Source: Fodinibacter sp963833495
GTDB lineage: Bacteria; Actinomycetota; Actinomycetes; Actinomycetales; Dermatophilaceae
Reading direction: 5' to 3'
Length of the DNA: 64,000 nucleotides
Assembly (NCBI GenBank): GCA_963833495.1
Contig: CAWHYJ010000017.1
Location: 70,030 to 134,029, forward strand
Below, in pieces: positions 49,686-57,659 of this stretch. Made by a program: the position numbers and the translations under genes. The notes under the pieces were generated by a model, which was not told the DNA's origin, ran no database searches, and was given only the letters and a program-made list of their open reading frames with translations. Each line of letters opens with the position of its first letter. The first letter of the stretch is position 1.

Positions 49686-52648
49686 CGAGCGCGCTGTCCC
49701 CGGCCGACCCGGTCGTCGTCGGCGCGTTCGCCGCGGCGCTCGGGGAGCCGGGCCGGTTGCGCACCCGCGCCATCGACCGCCTCAAGATGTCCCACGATGC
49801 GTCGCACTACGCCCTGGTGCCGCAGGCGGTGGCCGAGCCCGTCGACGCGGCCGAGGTCGGCCGGCTGTTGGACGCGGCGGCGGCACACGGCATCCCCATC
49901 ACCTTCCGGTCCGGCGGCACGAGCCTGTCGGGGCAGGCCGGCACCGACGGCATCCTGGTCGACACCCGCAAGCACTTCCGCAGCATCGAGGTGCTCGACG
50001 ACGGGCTGCGCGTGAAGGTCGGGCCCGGTGCCACGGTGCGGGCGGTGAACGCCCGGCTGGCCCGGCACGGCCGCAAGCTCGGCCCCGACCCGGCCAGCGA
50101 GATCGCCTGCACCCTGGGCGGCGTGGTCAACAACAACAGCAGCGGGATGGCGTGCGGCACCGCGGCCAACACCTACAACACGCTCGACTCCCTGGTGCTG
50201 GTGCTGCCGAGCGGCACGGTGCTCGACACCGGCGCCCCCGACGCCGACGAGCGGCTGCGGGCGCTGGAGCCCGAGCTGTATGCCGGGCTGGACCGGCTGC
50301 GCGAGCGGGTGCGCGGCAACGCGGCATCCGTGCGCACCCTCGAGCAGCAGTTCTCGATGAAGAACACGATGGGCTACGGCCTGAACTCCTTCCTCGACCA
50401 CACCCGGCCGGTCGACGTGCTGGCCCACCTCGTCGTCGGCAGCGAGGGGACGCTGGCGTTCGTCGCGTCGGTCGTCATGCACACGGTGCCGCTGCTGCCG
50501 CACGCGATGACCGGTCTGCTGGTCTTCGACGACCTCAGCGCCGCCACCGGGTCGCTGCCGGCGATCCTCGAGACCGCTCCGGCCACGATCGAGCTGATGG
50601 ATGCCGCGTCGCTTCGGGTCGGCCAGGTCGACCCGAAGGCCGACGAGGCGCTGCGGCGCATCACGGTCGACCGGCACGCCGCCCTGCTCGTGGAGTACCA
50701 GGCCGCCACCGCACCCGAGGTCGCGGCGCTCGGCGAGGCGGCGCTGCCGGGGCTCACCCGGCTGCCGGTGAGCACCCCGGCGGCGCTCGCGTCCGACCCC
50801 GCCTCGCGTGCCCGGCTCTGGAACACCCGCAAGGGCCTGTATGCCGCGGTGGCCGGGGCACGCCCGAGCGGCACCACCGCGCTGCTCGAGGACATCGTGG
50901 TGCCGGTGCCGGCGCTGCTGCCGACCTGCGAGCGGCTCATCGAGCTGTTCGCCCGGCACGGCTACGAGGACCCCGTCATCTTCGGGCACGCCAAGGACGG
51001 CAACATCCACTTCATGCTCAACGAGCGGCTCGAGGGCGGCCGGATGGACCGCCTGCTCGCGTTCACCGACGACATGGTGGCGCTGGTGCTCGGGCACCAG
51101 GGGTCACTCAAGGCCGAGCACGGCACCGGGCGGATCATGGCCCCCTTCGTGCGGCTGCAGTACGGCGACGAGCTGCACGACGTGATGAAGGAGGTCAAGC
51201 GGCTGTGCGACCCGCGGGGGCTGCTCAACCCCGGCGTCATCCTCAGCGACGACCCCGACGAGCACACCCGCAACATCAAGGTGGCCCCGACCGTGGAGGC
51301 CGAGGTCGACCGGTGCGTCGAGTGCGGCTACTGCGAGCCGGTGTGCCCCAGCCGGGACCTCACGACCACGCCCCGGCAGCGGATCGTGCTGCGGCGTGAG
51401 ATGCGGGCCGCCGAGCAGGGCGGCGACCTGGCCCTGCTGCGCGAGCTCGAGGACGACTACGAGTACGACGCCGTCGACACCTGCGCGGTCGACGGCATGT
51501 GCCAGACCGCGTGCCCGGTCGACATCAACACCGGTGACCTGACCAAGCGGCTGCGCGCCGAGGCGGCCGGTCCGGTCGCCGGCTTTGCCTGGCGCAGTGC
51601 CGCCCGGCACTGGGAAGGCGCAACGCGGGCGGCATCCACAGCGCTCACGATGGCGCGGGCGCTGCCGGACCCCGTGGTGTCGGTGCCCAACGAGCTCGCC
51701 CGCCGGGTGGGCGACACCGACGTCGTGCCCCGCTGGTCGGGCGAGCTGCCCGGTGGCGGCCGGCGCCGGCTCGACGCGAGCGCGGGTGGGTCGCCGACCA
51801 CGCCCCCGGTGGTGCGTGAGGTCGTCTACTTCGGCGCGTGCGTCGGGTCGATGTTCGGGCCGAGCGATGCCGGGCCGGGGGTGCGCGACGCCTTCGTCGC
51901 GCTCTGCCGGCGGGCGGGCGTGCGGCTCGTGGCCCCGCCCGGCCTTCCCGGGCTGTGCTGTGGCACGCCGTGGCGCTCCAAGGGCATGCGCGAGGGGGCG
52001 GCCGAGATGGAGGCCCGGGTGGCGCAGGCCCTGTGGGAGGCGACCCGTGGTGGCGAGCTCGAGGTGGTCAGCGACGCCGCGTCGTGCACCGAGGGCCTGG
52101 TGACCAGCCTGGCGCACGCGGCCGAGAGCGACAGCCGGTATGCCGGCATCCGGGTCGTCGACGCCGTCGCCTTCGTGGCGGCCGAGGTGCTGCCGTTGCT
52201 GCCGGCGCCGCGGCGGGTGGGGCGCATGGCGCTGCACCCGACCTGCTCGTCGACCGAGCTGGGGCTGAACGACGCGCTGCAGACGGTGGCTCGGGCCGTG
52301 GCCGACGAGGTGTTCGTGCCCGACTCGTGGGGCTGCTGCGCCTTCGCGGGCGACCGCGGGATGCTGCACCCCGAGCTGACGGCGTCGGCGACCGGGGTGC
52401 AGTCGGCCGAGATCGCGGATGCCGGGCCGTTCGACGCGTACGCGTCGTGCAACCGCACCTGCGAGCTGGGCATGACGCGGGCGACCGGCCAGCCCTACCA
52501 GCACGTGCTCGAGCTGCTGGCCGCCGCGGTGGGGCTAGCACCAGGTGTCCGCGGCAGACCGGTGCCCGTGCCCCCGCTCCTCGCGGCACCTACCGTCGAG
52601 CCGGGGCTGGTCACCGGATCAGCGCGCCACCGGATGGAGACCGCCTGA
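49682..52648 (+). CDS. FAD and Fe-S D-2-hydroxyacid dehydrogenase (D-lactate, YdiJ/Dld-II type)
   Basis: A 988-residue multidomain oxidoreductase. FAD-binding domain (PCMH type) at about 45-260 has TFRSGGTSLSGQAGT and GGVVNNNSSGMACGT; the FAD-oxidase C domain follows to about 530 with HAKDGNIHFMLNE and EHGTGRIMAPFV. Two 4Fe-4S motifs follow: CVECGYCEPVCPS and CAVDGMCQTACPV. The C-terminal third is a pair of CCG domains (GLCCGTPWRSKG, SWGCCAFAGD). Relatives oxidise D-lactate or D-2-hydroxyglutarate and pass electrons to the respiratory chain. Coupling to a lactate permease and an LldR-like regulator favours D-lactate. Confidence 0.9.
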   Translation: MTSALSPADPVVVGAFAAALGEPGRLRTRAIDRLKMSHDASHYALVPQAVAEPVDAAEVGRLLDAAAAHGIPITFRSGGTSLSGQAGTDGILVDTRKHFRSIEVLDDGLRVKVGPGATVRAVNARLARHGRKLGPDPASEIACTLGGVVNNNSSGMACGTAANTYNTLDSLVLVLPSGTVLDTGAPDADERLRALEPELYAGLDRLRERVRGNAASVRTLEQQFSMKNTMGYGLNSFLDHTRPVDVLAHLVVGSEGTLAFVASVVMHTVPLLPHAMTGLLVFDDLSAATGSLPAILETAPATIELMDAASLRVGQVDPKADEALRRITVDRHAALLVEYQAATAPEVAALGEAALPGLTRLPVSTPAALASDPASRARLWNTRKGLYAAVAGARPSGTTALLEDIVVPVPALLPTCERLIELFARHGYEDPVIFGHAKDGNIHFMLNERLEGGRMDRLLAFTDDMVALVLGHQGSLKAEHGTGRIMAPFVRLQYGDELHDVMKEVKRLCDPRGLLNPGVILSDDPDEHTRNIKVAPTVEAEVDRCVECGYCEPVCPSRDLTTTPRQRIVLRREMRAAEQGGDLALLRELEDDYEYDAVDTCAVDGMCQTACPVDINTGDLTKRLRAEAAGPVAGFAWRSAARHWEGATRAASTALTMARALPDPVVSVPNELARRVGDTDVVPRWSGELPGGGRRRLDASAGGSPTTPPVVREVVYFGACVGSMFGPSDAGPGVRDAFVALCRRAGVRLVAPPGLPGLCCGTPWRSKGMREGAAEMEARVAQALWEATRGGELEVVSDAASCTEGLVTSLAHAAESDSRYAGIRVVDAVAFVAAEVLPLLPAPRRVGRMALHPTCSSTELGLNDALQTVARAVADEVFVPDSWGCCAFAGDRGMLHPELTASATGVQSAEIADAGPFDAYASCNRTCELGMTRATGQPYQHVLELLAAAVGLAPGVRGRPVPVPPLLAAPTVEPGLVTGSARHRMETA

Positions 52649-52803
52649 TGAGCTTCGACACGACGAACGGCACGCGAGCTGCGAGCCAGCCGAAGGGCCC
52701 GACCGCGAGCTGCCCGTCATCCGGCTGGTCCGCACAGCGGCCTAGCCCGGTCGTCCGGCACCGATCGCCCCCGGTGTCGGTGGCCGGTGGCACGGTGGTC
52801 GGC

Positions 52804-53217
52804 ATGGAGATCACCCGCCTGCAGCCCCAGGGGCTCGTCGTGAGCCCCGCCTTCAGCCACGTCGCCGTCGTCCCCGCCGGCGCGACGACCATCTACGTCG
52901 GCGGCCAGAACGGCGTCGATGCCACCGGCGCGGTCGTCTCGGACGACGTCGGCGAGCAGTCGAGCAGGGCGCTCGACAACGCCGTCGTCGCCCTCGAGGC
53001 GGCCGGTGCCTCGCTCGCCGACGTCGTGCAGTGGACCGTGCTGATCCACGCCGACGCCGACCTCAACGCCGCCTACGGCGCCATCGCCCCCAAGCTGGCC
53101 GGCGGTGGGGCGCCACCGCTGGTGACCGCGGCTCTCGTGGCCGGCATCGGCGTGCCGGGCGGCCTGATCGAGATCAGTGCCATCGCGGCCGTGCTGCCCG
53201 ACGGCGCACCGGCCTAG
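52804..53217 (+). CDS. Rid family (YjgF/UK114) protein
   Basis: A 137-residue trimeric fold protein: ITRLQPQGLVVSPAFSHVAVV, YVGGQNGVDATGAVV and SRALDNAVVALEAAGASLAD are the conserved blocks. The Arg that true RidA enamine deaminases use (near the RxxCV stretch) is not present; the segment reads PPLVTAALVAGIG. So it probably belongs to a Rid subfamily without classical deaminase activity. A much longer in-frame start at 52648 exists but adds a low-complexity leader and is not preferred. The 155 bases before 52804 show no other gene. Confidence 0.82.
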   Translation: MEITRLQPQGLVVSPAFSHVAVVPAGATTIYVGGQNGVDATGAVVSDDVGEQSSRALDNAVVALEAAGASLADVVQWTVLIHADADLNAAYGAIAPKLAGGGAPPLVTAALVAGIGVPGGLIEISAIAAVLPDGAPA

Positions 53218-55199
53218 GGGCCGGCCGGCACCAGGTGCTTGCGGCCGAAGAACAGCGCGAGGCTGTAGCAGACGGCCACCACGACGAGCAGGGCGTTGAA
53301 GCCGAGGATCAGTGCGAGGTACTCCAGTGCGCCGCCGACCATCGCCCCGAGCAGGTTCGCGCCGAAGGCGGTCGTCGACTCGCCGACGCCCTTGAAGCGC
53401 ACCGCGAAGATCAGGTTGGCCACGAAGATCGGCAGGAACGCAATGGTCACCCCGACGAGGAACCTCGGCACCGGCGAGAGGTCGAGCAGCAGGTCGCCGG
53501 GCACCAGCCAGGCCAGCGCGAGCGCCGCCAGCAGCGCGGGGTAGAGCAGCACCGGGCGTGAGATGCGCACCCGCCGGGCCACCTCGATCGCCGCCAGCAC
53601 GCTGAGCAGCACCCCGGTGAAGACCGCCGCGTTCACCGCCCACGTGGTGCCGAAGAGCAGGGCGAACTGCACGACGTTCTTGGTCTCGAGCAGCAGGAAC
53701 GCCACCCCCATGAAGAACAGGTCGGTGTAGGGCGCCATCGTCTTCAGCGGCCCGCCGACCCAGCGCACCAGCACCAGTGAGGCGATCAGCACCAGCCCGA
53801 GCATGACCAGGTAGAACGACGGGATGGTGCGGGTGCCGAGGTAGGGGAACGGCCGGTCGTCGACCGAGGGCTCGAGGTTGCCCACCCGCGGGGTCCAGGT
53901 GGTGGTGCAGCCGCCGGTCGAAGCGTCGTCGCGCAGCGTCATCACCGCCTGCTGGCGCGGGCCGTTGCTGGGGCCGAGCTGCAGGCAGGGAGCGGTGCCG
54001 TAGACGGTGCGGATGGTGTTGGCGTAGCGGTCGAGCAGCCAGGGCTCGTAGTAGTTGTACATCGCGAAGGTGCCGCCGGGGGCGAGCAGCGAGCGGGCGC
54101 GGGTGAGGGCCTGGGTGGTGAACAGGTAGTTCTCCAGCCGCAGCGCCGACTGCCCGGTGACGATGGTGGCGGAGTCGGGCAGGGCGAACAGCACCAGGTC
54201 GTAGCGGTTGGCCGTGCGCTCCATGAAGGCGCGCCCGTCGTCGACGTGCACGCTCACGCGCGGGTCGGAGTAGGGACGGTCCGGATGCCGGTCGCGGCCG
54301 ATCTGCACCAGCGCCGGGTCGATCTCGACCGCGTCGACCTGCTTGGCACCCTTGCTCAGCGCCACCGCGACGTCGTTGCCGGTGCCCGCGCCGACGACGA
54401 GCACGCGGTCGTGCGGCCCGGCATACGTGTAGGGGTAGAGGTAGAACGGCGAGTCCTTGGTGATCTGCGCGACCGAGGCAGTGGTCTGCAACGGGGTGTT
54501 GTTGACGTCGATGCGCACGTTTCCGCCCGACGCCCGGTCGGTGTGGATCTTGTAGTAGGGCGACCACTGGAAGGTGCCGAGGAAGGACTCCAGCCCCAGC
54601 ACCACCACGGTGACCGCGATGCCGGCCGCGGGCAGCCAGCGCCACGACCGCACCCGCGGCCCGAGCAGCACGACGAACACGACGGCCGAGAGCACCGCCC
54701 AGGCGAGCGGCGGCATCCGCAGGAACGACAGCCCCGCGAAGGTGACGATGCCGAGCAGCGAGCCACCGATGTCGAGGCGGTAGGCGTCGAGCGGCTCGAA
54801 GCGCGCGAAGGTGCGGGCCACCTCCTGCGCGATGGTGCCCAGCGTGGCGACGGTGAGCAGGAAGATGACGGTGAGCGAGAGCCAGCGCGGCAGCGGCGCC
54901 ATCCCGAAGTTACCGACCAGCGCCCAGCCGCCCGCGGTGTTGATGCCGGTGCGCACCGTGAAGGTGAGCACGAAGGCCACGAGCAGCGCCAGCAGGGCGG
55001 GTGCCACCGGGAAGATGTCGCGCCCCCGGGTGCCGCGCAGGAACCCCAGCCCGATGCCGAGGAAGCTCGCGAGGAGAACGAAGTTGGTGAGGTGCACGAG
55101 GTAGAGGTTGTTCGACGACGTCCACCGGATCAGGGCGAGCTCGATGAACAGCATCAGCGCGCTGGCCAGCACCAGCCGGACCCGCGGCGAGAGCGTCAC
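53214..55199 (-). CDS. Membrane protein with spermidine-synthase-like domain (copy 2)
   Basis: A 661-residue protein with helices on both sides of a cytosolic methyltransferase-like domain. Helices cover about residues 1-215, the Rossmann part about 240-430 (RVLVVGAGTGNDVAVALS, VDAVEIDPALVQIGRDRHPD, VDDGRAFMERTANRYDLVL), and more helices 450-661. It is related in plan to the protein at 21962-23500 but has a C-terminal membrane half. Enzymatic role not known. GTG 55199 is chosen to give a compact N-terminus; longer upstream frames run through the divergent gene's promoter. Tail-to-tail with the Rid gene (four-base overlap). Confidence 0.8.
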   Translation of the reverse strand: MTLSPRVRLVLASALMLFIELALIRWTSSNNLYLVHLTNFVLLASFLGIGLGFLRGTRGRDIFPVAPALLALLVAFVLTFTVRTGINTAGGWALVGNFGMAPLPRWLSLTVIFLLTVATLGTIAQEVARTFARFEPLDAYRLDIGGSLLGIVTFAGLSFLRMPPLAWAVLSAVVFVVLLGPRVRSWRWLPAAGIAVTVVVLGLESFLGTFQWSPYYKIHTDRASGGNVRIDVNNTPLQTTASVAQITKDSPFYLYPYTYAGPHDRVLVVGAGTGNDVAVALSKGAKQVDAVEIDPALVQIGRDRHPDRPYSDPRVSVHVDDGRAFMERTANRYDLVLFALPDSATIVTGQSALRLENYLFTTQALTRARSLLAPGGTFAMYNYYEPWLLDRYANTIRTVYGTAPCLQLGPSNGPRQQAVMTLRDDASTGGCTTTWTPRVGNLEPSVDDRPFPYLGTRTIPSFYLVMLGLVLIASLVLVRWVGGPLKTMAPYTDLFFMGVAFLLLETKNVVQFALLFGTTWAVNAAVFTGVLLSVLAAIEVARRVRISRPVLLYPALLAALALAWLVPGDLLLDLSPVPRFLVGVTIAFLPIFVANLIFAVRFKGVGESTTAFGANLLGAMVGGALEYLALILGFNALLVVVAVCYSLALFFGRKHLVPAGP

Positions 55200-55291
55200 C
55201 CGCGCCACCCTAGGGGCAGCCGCAGCACGGTGCCGCTGCCCTTCCGCGGCGATCTGGGCCAGAATCGGGAAACGCAATCCGAGGACGGACC

Positions 55292-56426
55292 ATGCACTCC
55301 TTCGAGCACGACACCGGCGCGTCGCGGACCGTCTTCGGCGTCGGCACGCTGTCGCGGGTGGCGACCGAGCTGCGGCGGCTCGGCGGCCGGCGGGCGCTGG
55401 TGCTCTCGACCCCCGGTCAGCGGGGTCTCGCGCAGCGGGTGGCCGACGTGCTCGGCGACGCCGCGGTCGGCGTCTTCGACGGCGCCGCACCACACACGCC
55501 GGTCGAGGTGACCGAGGTGGCGCTGGCGCGGGCGGCGAGCTGGCCGCCGACTCGCTCGTCTCGGTCGGCGGCGGCTCGACCACCGGGCTCGGCAAGGCGA
55601 TGTCCGCCCGCACCGGGCTGCCGCACCTGGTGGTGCCCACGACCTACGCCGGCTCCGAGGTCACCTCGCTGCTCGGTGAGACGGCGGACGGCGAGAAGGT
55701 GACCCGCACCGGCCCGGAGATCCTGCCGCGGGTGGTCGTCTACGACGTGGCGCTCACCACCACCCTGCCGTGGCTGGTCAGCGTCACCAGCGCGGTGAAC
55801 GCGATGGCCCACACGGTCGAGGCGCTCTACGCCCCGGACCGCACCGCGGAGACCGACACGATGGCCGTCGACGGGCTGCGTGCGCTGGCCGACGGGCTGC
55901 GCGTCGCTGCGGAGCGACCGCCGACGACCTCGACGCGCGCGCCGACCTGCTCTACGGGGCGTGGCTGGCCGGCCGGTGCCTCGAGGCCGTCGGCATGGGC
56001 CTGCACCACAAGCTCTGCCACACCCTCGGCGGCAGCTTCGGCCTGCCGCACGCGGCCACCCACACCGTGGTGCTGCCGCACGCCATGGCCTACAACGCCC
56101 CGGCCGCACGGGAGGCGATGAGCGCTGCCGCCGCCGCGCTCGGGGTGGATGACGCGCCATCCGGTCTGCAGGCGCTGGTCGCCGAGCTCGGTGGCCCGGT
56201 GCACCTCGACGGCCTGGGGTTCACCCTCGCCGACGTGCCGCGCGCCGCCGACCTGGCCACCGCGCGGCCCTACCCCAACCCGCGGCCGGTCGACCGCGAC
56301 GGCATCGTCGGGCTGCTGACCGACGCGACGCAGGGGAGCACGATCGAGGCCACCAGCATCCGCGGCGCTGCCCTCGGCGCCGCGCCCGCCACCCAGCCAC
56401 CACACCTGATCGAGGAGACCCGATGA
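55292..56426 (+). pseudogene. Maleylacetate reductase-like iron-containing dehydrogenase, two frame changes
   Basis: The reading begins MHSFEHDTGASRTVFGVGTL and matches the maleylacetate reductase family. Near 55535 the frame must change to continue as ELAADSLVSVGGGSTTG, then VVPTTYAGSEVTSLLG. Near 55920 it changes again to DDLDARADLLYGAWLAG, then GLHHKLCHTLGGSFGLPHA with the metal-ligand His residues. Each break is fixed by one extra base. All expected motifs are present in order and length (about 375 codons) is normal, so the breaks may be sequencing errors. If real, the gene is dead. Family reaction: NADH reduction of maleylacetate to 3-oxoadipate in resorcinol, hydroxyquinol or chlorocatechol catabolism; the needed ring-cleaving enzyme is not in this island. 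Confidence 0.8.
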
Positions 56427-56936
56427 CGACGACCGACCCGTCCGTGCCCAGCCCCGCCGAGCTCGAGACCCGCCGGGCCGCAGATCCGCGAGGCGCACCT
56501 GCGCCCCACCGGCGAGCGCCCGGCATCCACCGCTCGCGGCCTGCACCACACCGCCCTGGTGAGCAGCGACGTCGAGCGCACCGTGCGCTTCTACCAGGAC
56601 GTGCTCGGCTTCCCGCTGACCGAGCTGATCGAGAACCGCGACTACCCCGGCTCGTCGCACTTCTTCTTCGACATCGGCAACTCCAACCTGCTGGCGTTCT
56701 TCGACTTCCCCGGGCTCGACGTCGGGCCCTACGCCGAGGTACTCGGCGGGCTGCACCACATGGCCATCTCGGTGGAGCCGCAGCGGTGGCAGGCCCTGGT
56801 CGAGCGGCTGGCCGAGGCCGGCGTCGAGCACGAGGTGCACAGCGGGGTGTCGGTCTACTTCCGCGACCCCGACGGTGCGCGCATCGAGCTCATCGCCGAC
56901 CCGCTCGGGGAGATGTACGGCAACCAGGTGCTCTAG
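56423..56936 (+). pseudogene. VOC (glyoxalase-fold) protein with N-terminal frame change
   Basis: ATG 56423 overlaps the stop of the maleylacetate-reductase-like gene (ATGA) and reads SVPSPAELETRRA. Near 56478 the frame must change to give QIREAHLRPTGERPASTARG and then the VOC domain: GLHHTALVSSDVERTVRFYQ, LIENRDYPGSSHFFFDIGN, LGGLHHMAISVEP, YFRDPDGARIELIAD. No ATG, GTG or TTG start opens the VOC frame upstream of 56559, and starting there would cut into the first strand. Metal-binding His and Glu positions are in place. It is a lyase or dioxygenase-type fold; substrate unknown. Its stop overlaps the TetR gene. Confidence 0.72.
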
Positions 56937-57568
56937 GGCCGGACCACGGCCTCGGCCTCCGCCTCGGCATCGATGTCCGCCTCCACGAAGCCGCGGTGCA
57001 GCGAGTAGAGCGCCTCGGTGAGCACCTGCCGGTCGGAGGGCCGGGGCCGGGCGTGCCGGTGCAGGGCCAGCCCGTCGAGCAGCGCCACGACCATCGGTGC
57101 GCGCTCGGCCGCATCCGCGATGCCCAGCGCCTGCAGCGAGGCCTCGGCGCCGCGCTCGATGCTCGCCATGATCCGGTGCGCGGTGGGCTGCAGCTGTGGC
57201 CGGCGCCGGCACTCGAGGTAGATCTCGAACTGCGCCACCGTGTCGGGCTCCGGCTCGGACATCACGGCGTCGACGAACCGGTCGATCGCCTCACGCGGGC
57301 CCAGGTCGGCCTCCGCGACCTGGGCGGTCACGGCTTCGACCCGCTGCACGATGCGCTCGCCGACGACGTGCAGCGCGGCGGCCACCAGCTGGTCGAGCGA
57401 GGAGAAGAAGTAGCTCGTCGTCGACGTCGACATGCCGGCCCGCGCCGCGATCGCGCGGTGCGTCACCCCCGCGACGCCCTGCTCGGCGATCACCTCGACC
57501 GCGGCGTCGAGCAGGGCGGCTCGGCGAGCCCGGCCGCTCGCGCGGTGGGTGGCTGGTCGGATCGGCAT
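56933..57568 (-). CDS. TetR family transcriptional regulator
   Basis: A 211-residue regulator. The HTH at about residues 25-65 reads AEQGVAGVTHRAIAARAGMS followed by TSTTSYFFSSLDQLV. The ligand-binding helices follow and end in an acidic tail (EADIDAEAEAEAVV). ATG 57568 gives the usual short basic leader (PIRPATHRASGRARR). It is divergent from the aldolase-aminotransferase gene with a 91-base gap containing a strong palindrome. The ligand is unknown; typically such regulators repress the divergent operon. Confidence 0.9.
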   Translation of the reverse strand: MPIRPATHRASGRARRAALLDAAVEVIAEQGVAGVTHRAIAARAGMSTSTTSYFFSSLDQLVAAALHVVGERIVQRVEAVTAQVAEADLGPREAIDRFVDAVMSEPEPDTVAQFEIYLECRRRPQLQPTAHRIMASIERGAEASLQALGIADAAERAPMVVALLDGLALHRHARPRPSDRQVLTEALYSLHRGFVEADIDAEAEAEAVVRP

Positions 57569-57585
57569 GGTCCGATTGTGCCAAC

Positions 57586-57607
57586 AGTCTGGACATTCGT
57601 CCAGACT
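57586..57607. promoter_or_regulatory. TetR-type operator palindrome
   Basis: Perfect arms AGTCTGGAC and GTCCAGACT with a four-base spacer (ATTC). The symmetry extends outward as GCCA...TGGC with small offsets. It lies 17 bases upstream of the tetR start and 52 before the divergent gene, a normal place for a repressor of both. Confidence 0.72.
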
Positions 57608-57659
57608 TGCTGGCACCCTTGTTGCGGGCGACCCTGCCCGAGCGCGACAGGAGGACCCC

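Noticed and set aside
52648..53217. Longer start for the Rid protein at ATG 52648, overlapping the dehydrogenase stop
   Set aside because: The extra 52 residues are low-complexity and no Rid protein I know has such a leader. ATG 52804 gives the family N-terminus. Translational coupling cannot be excluded.
56559..56936. Internal start giving an intact short VOC protein
   Set aside because: Starting at 56559 removes the first strand (GLHHTAL) with a metal-ligand His, and there is no ribosome binding site before it.
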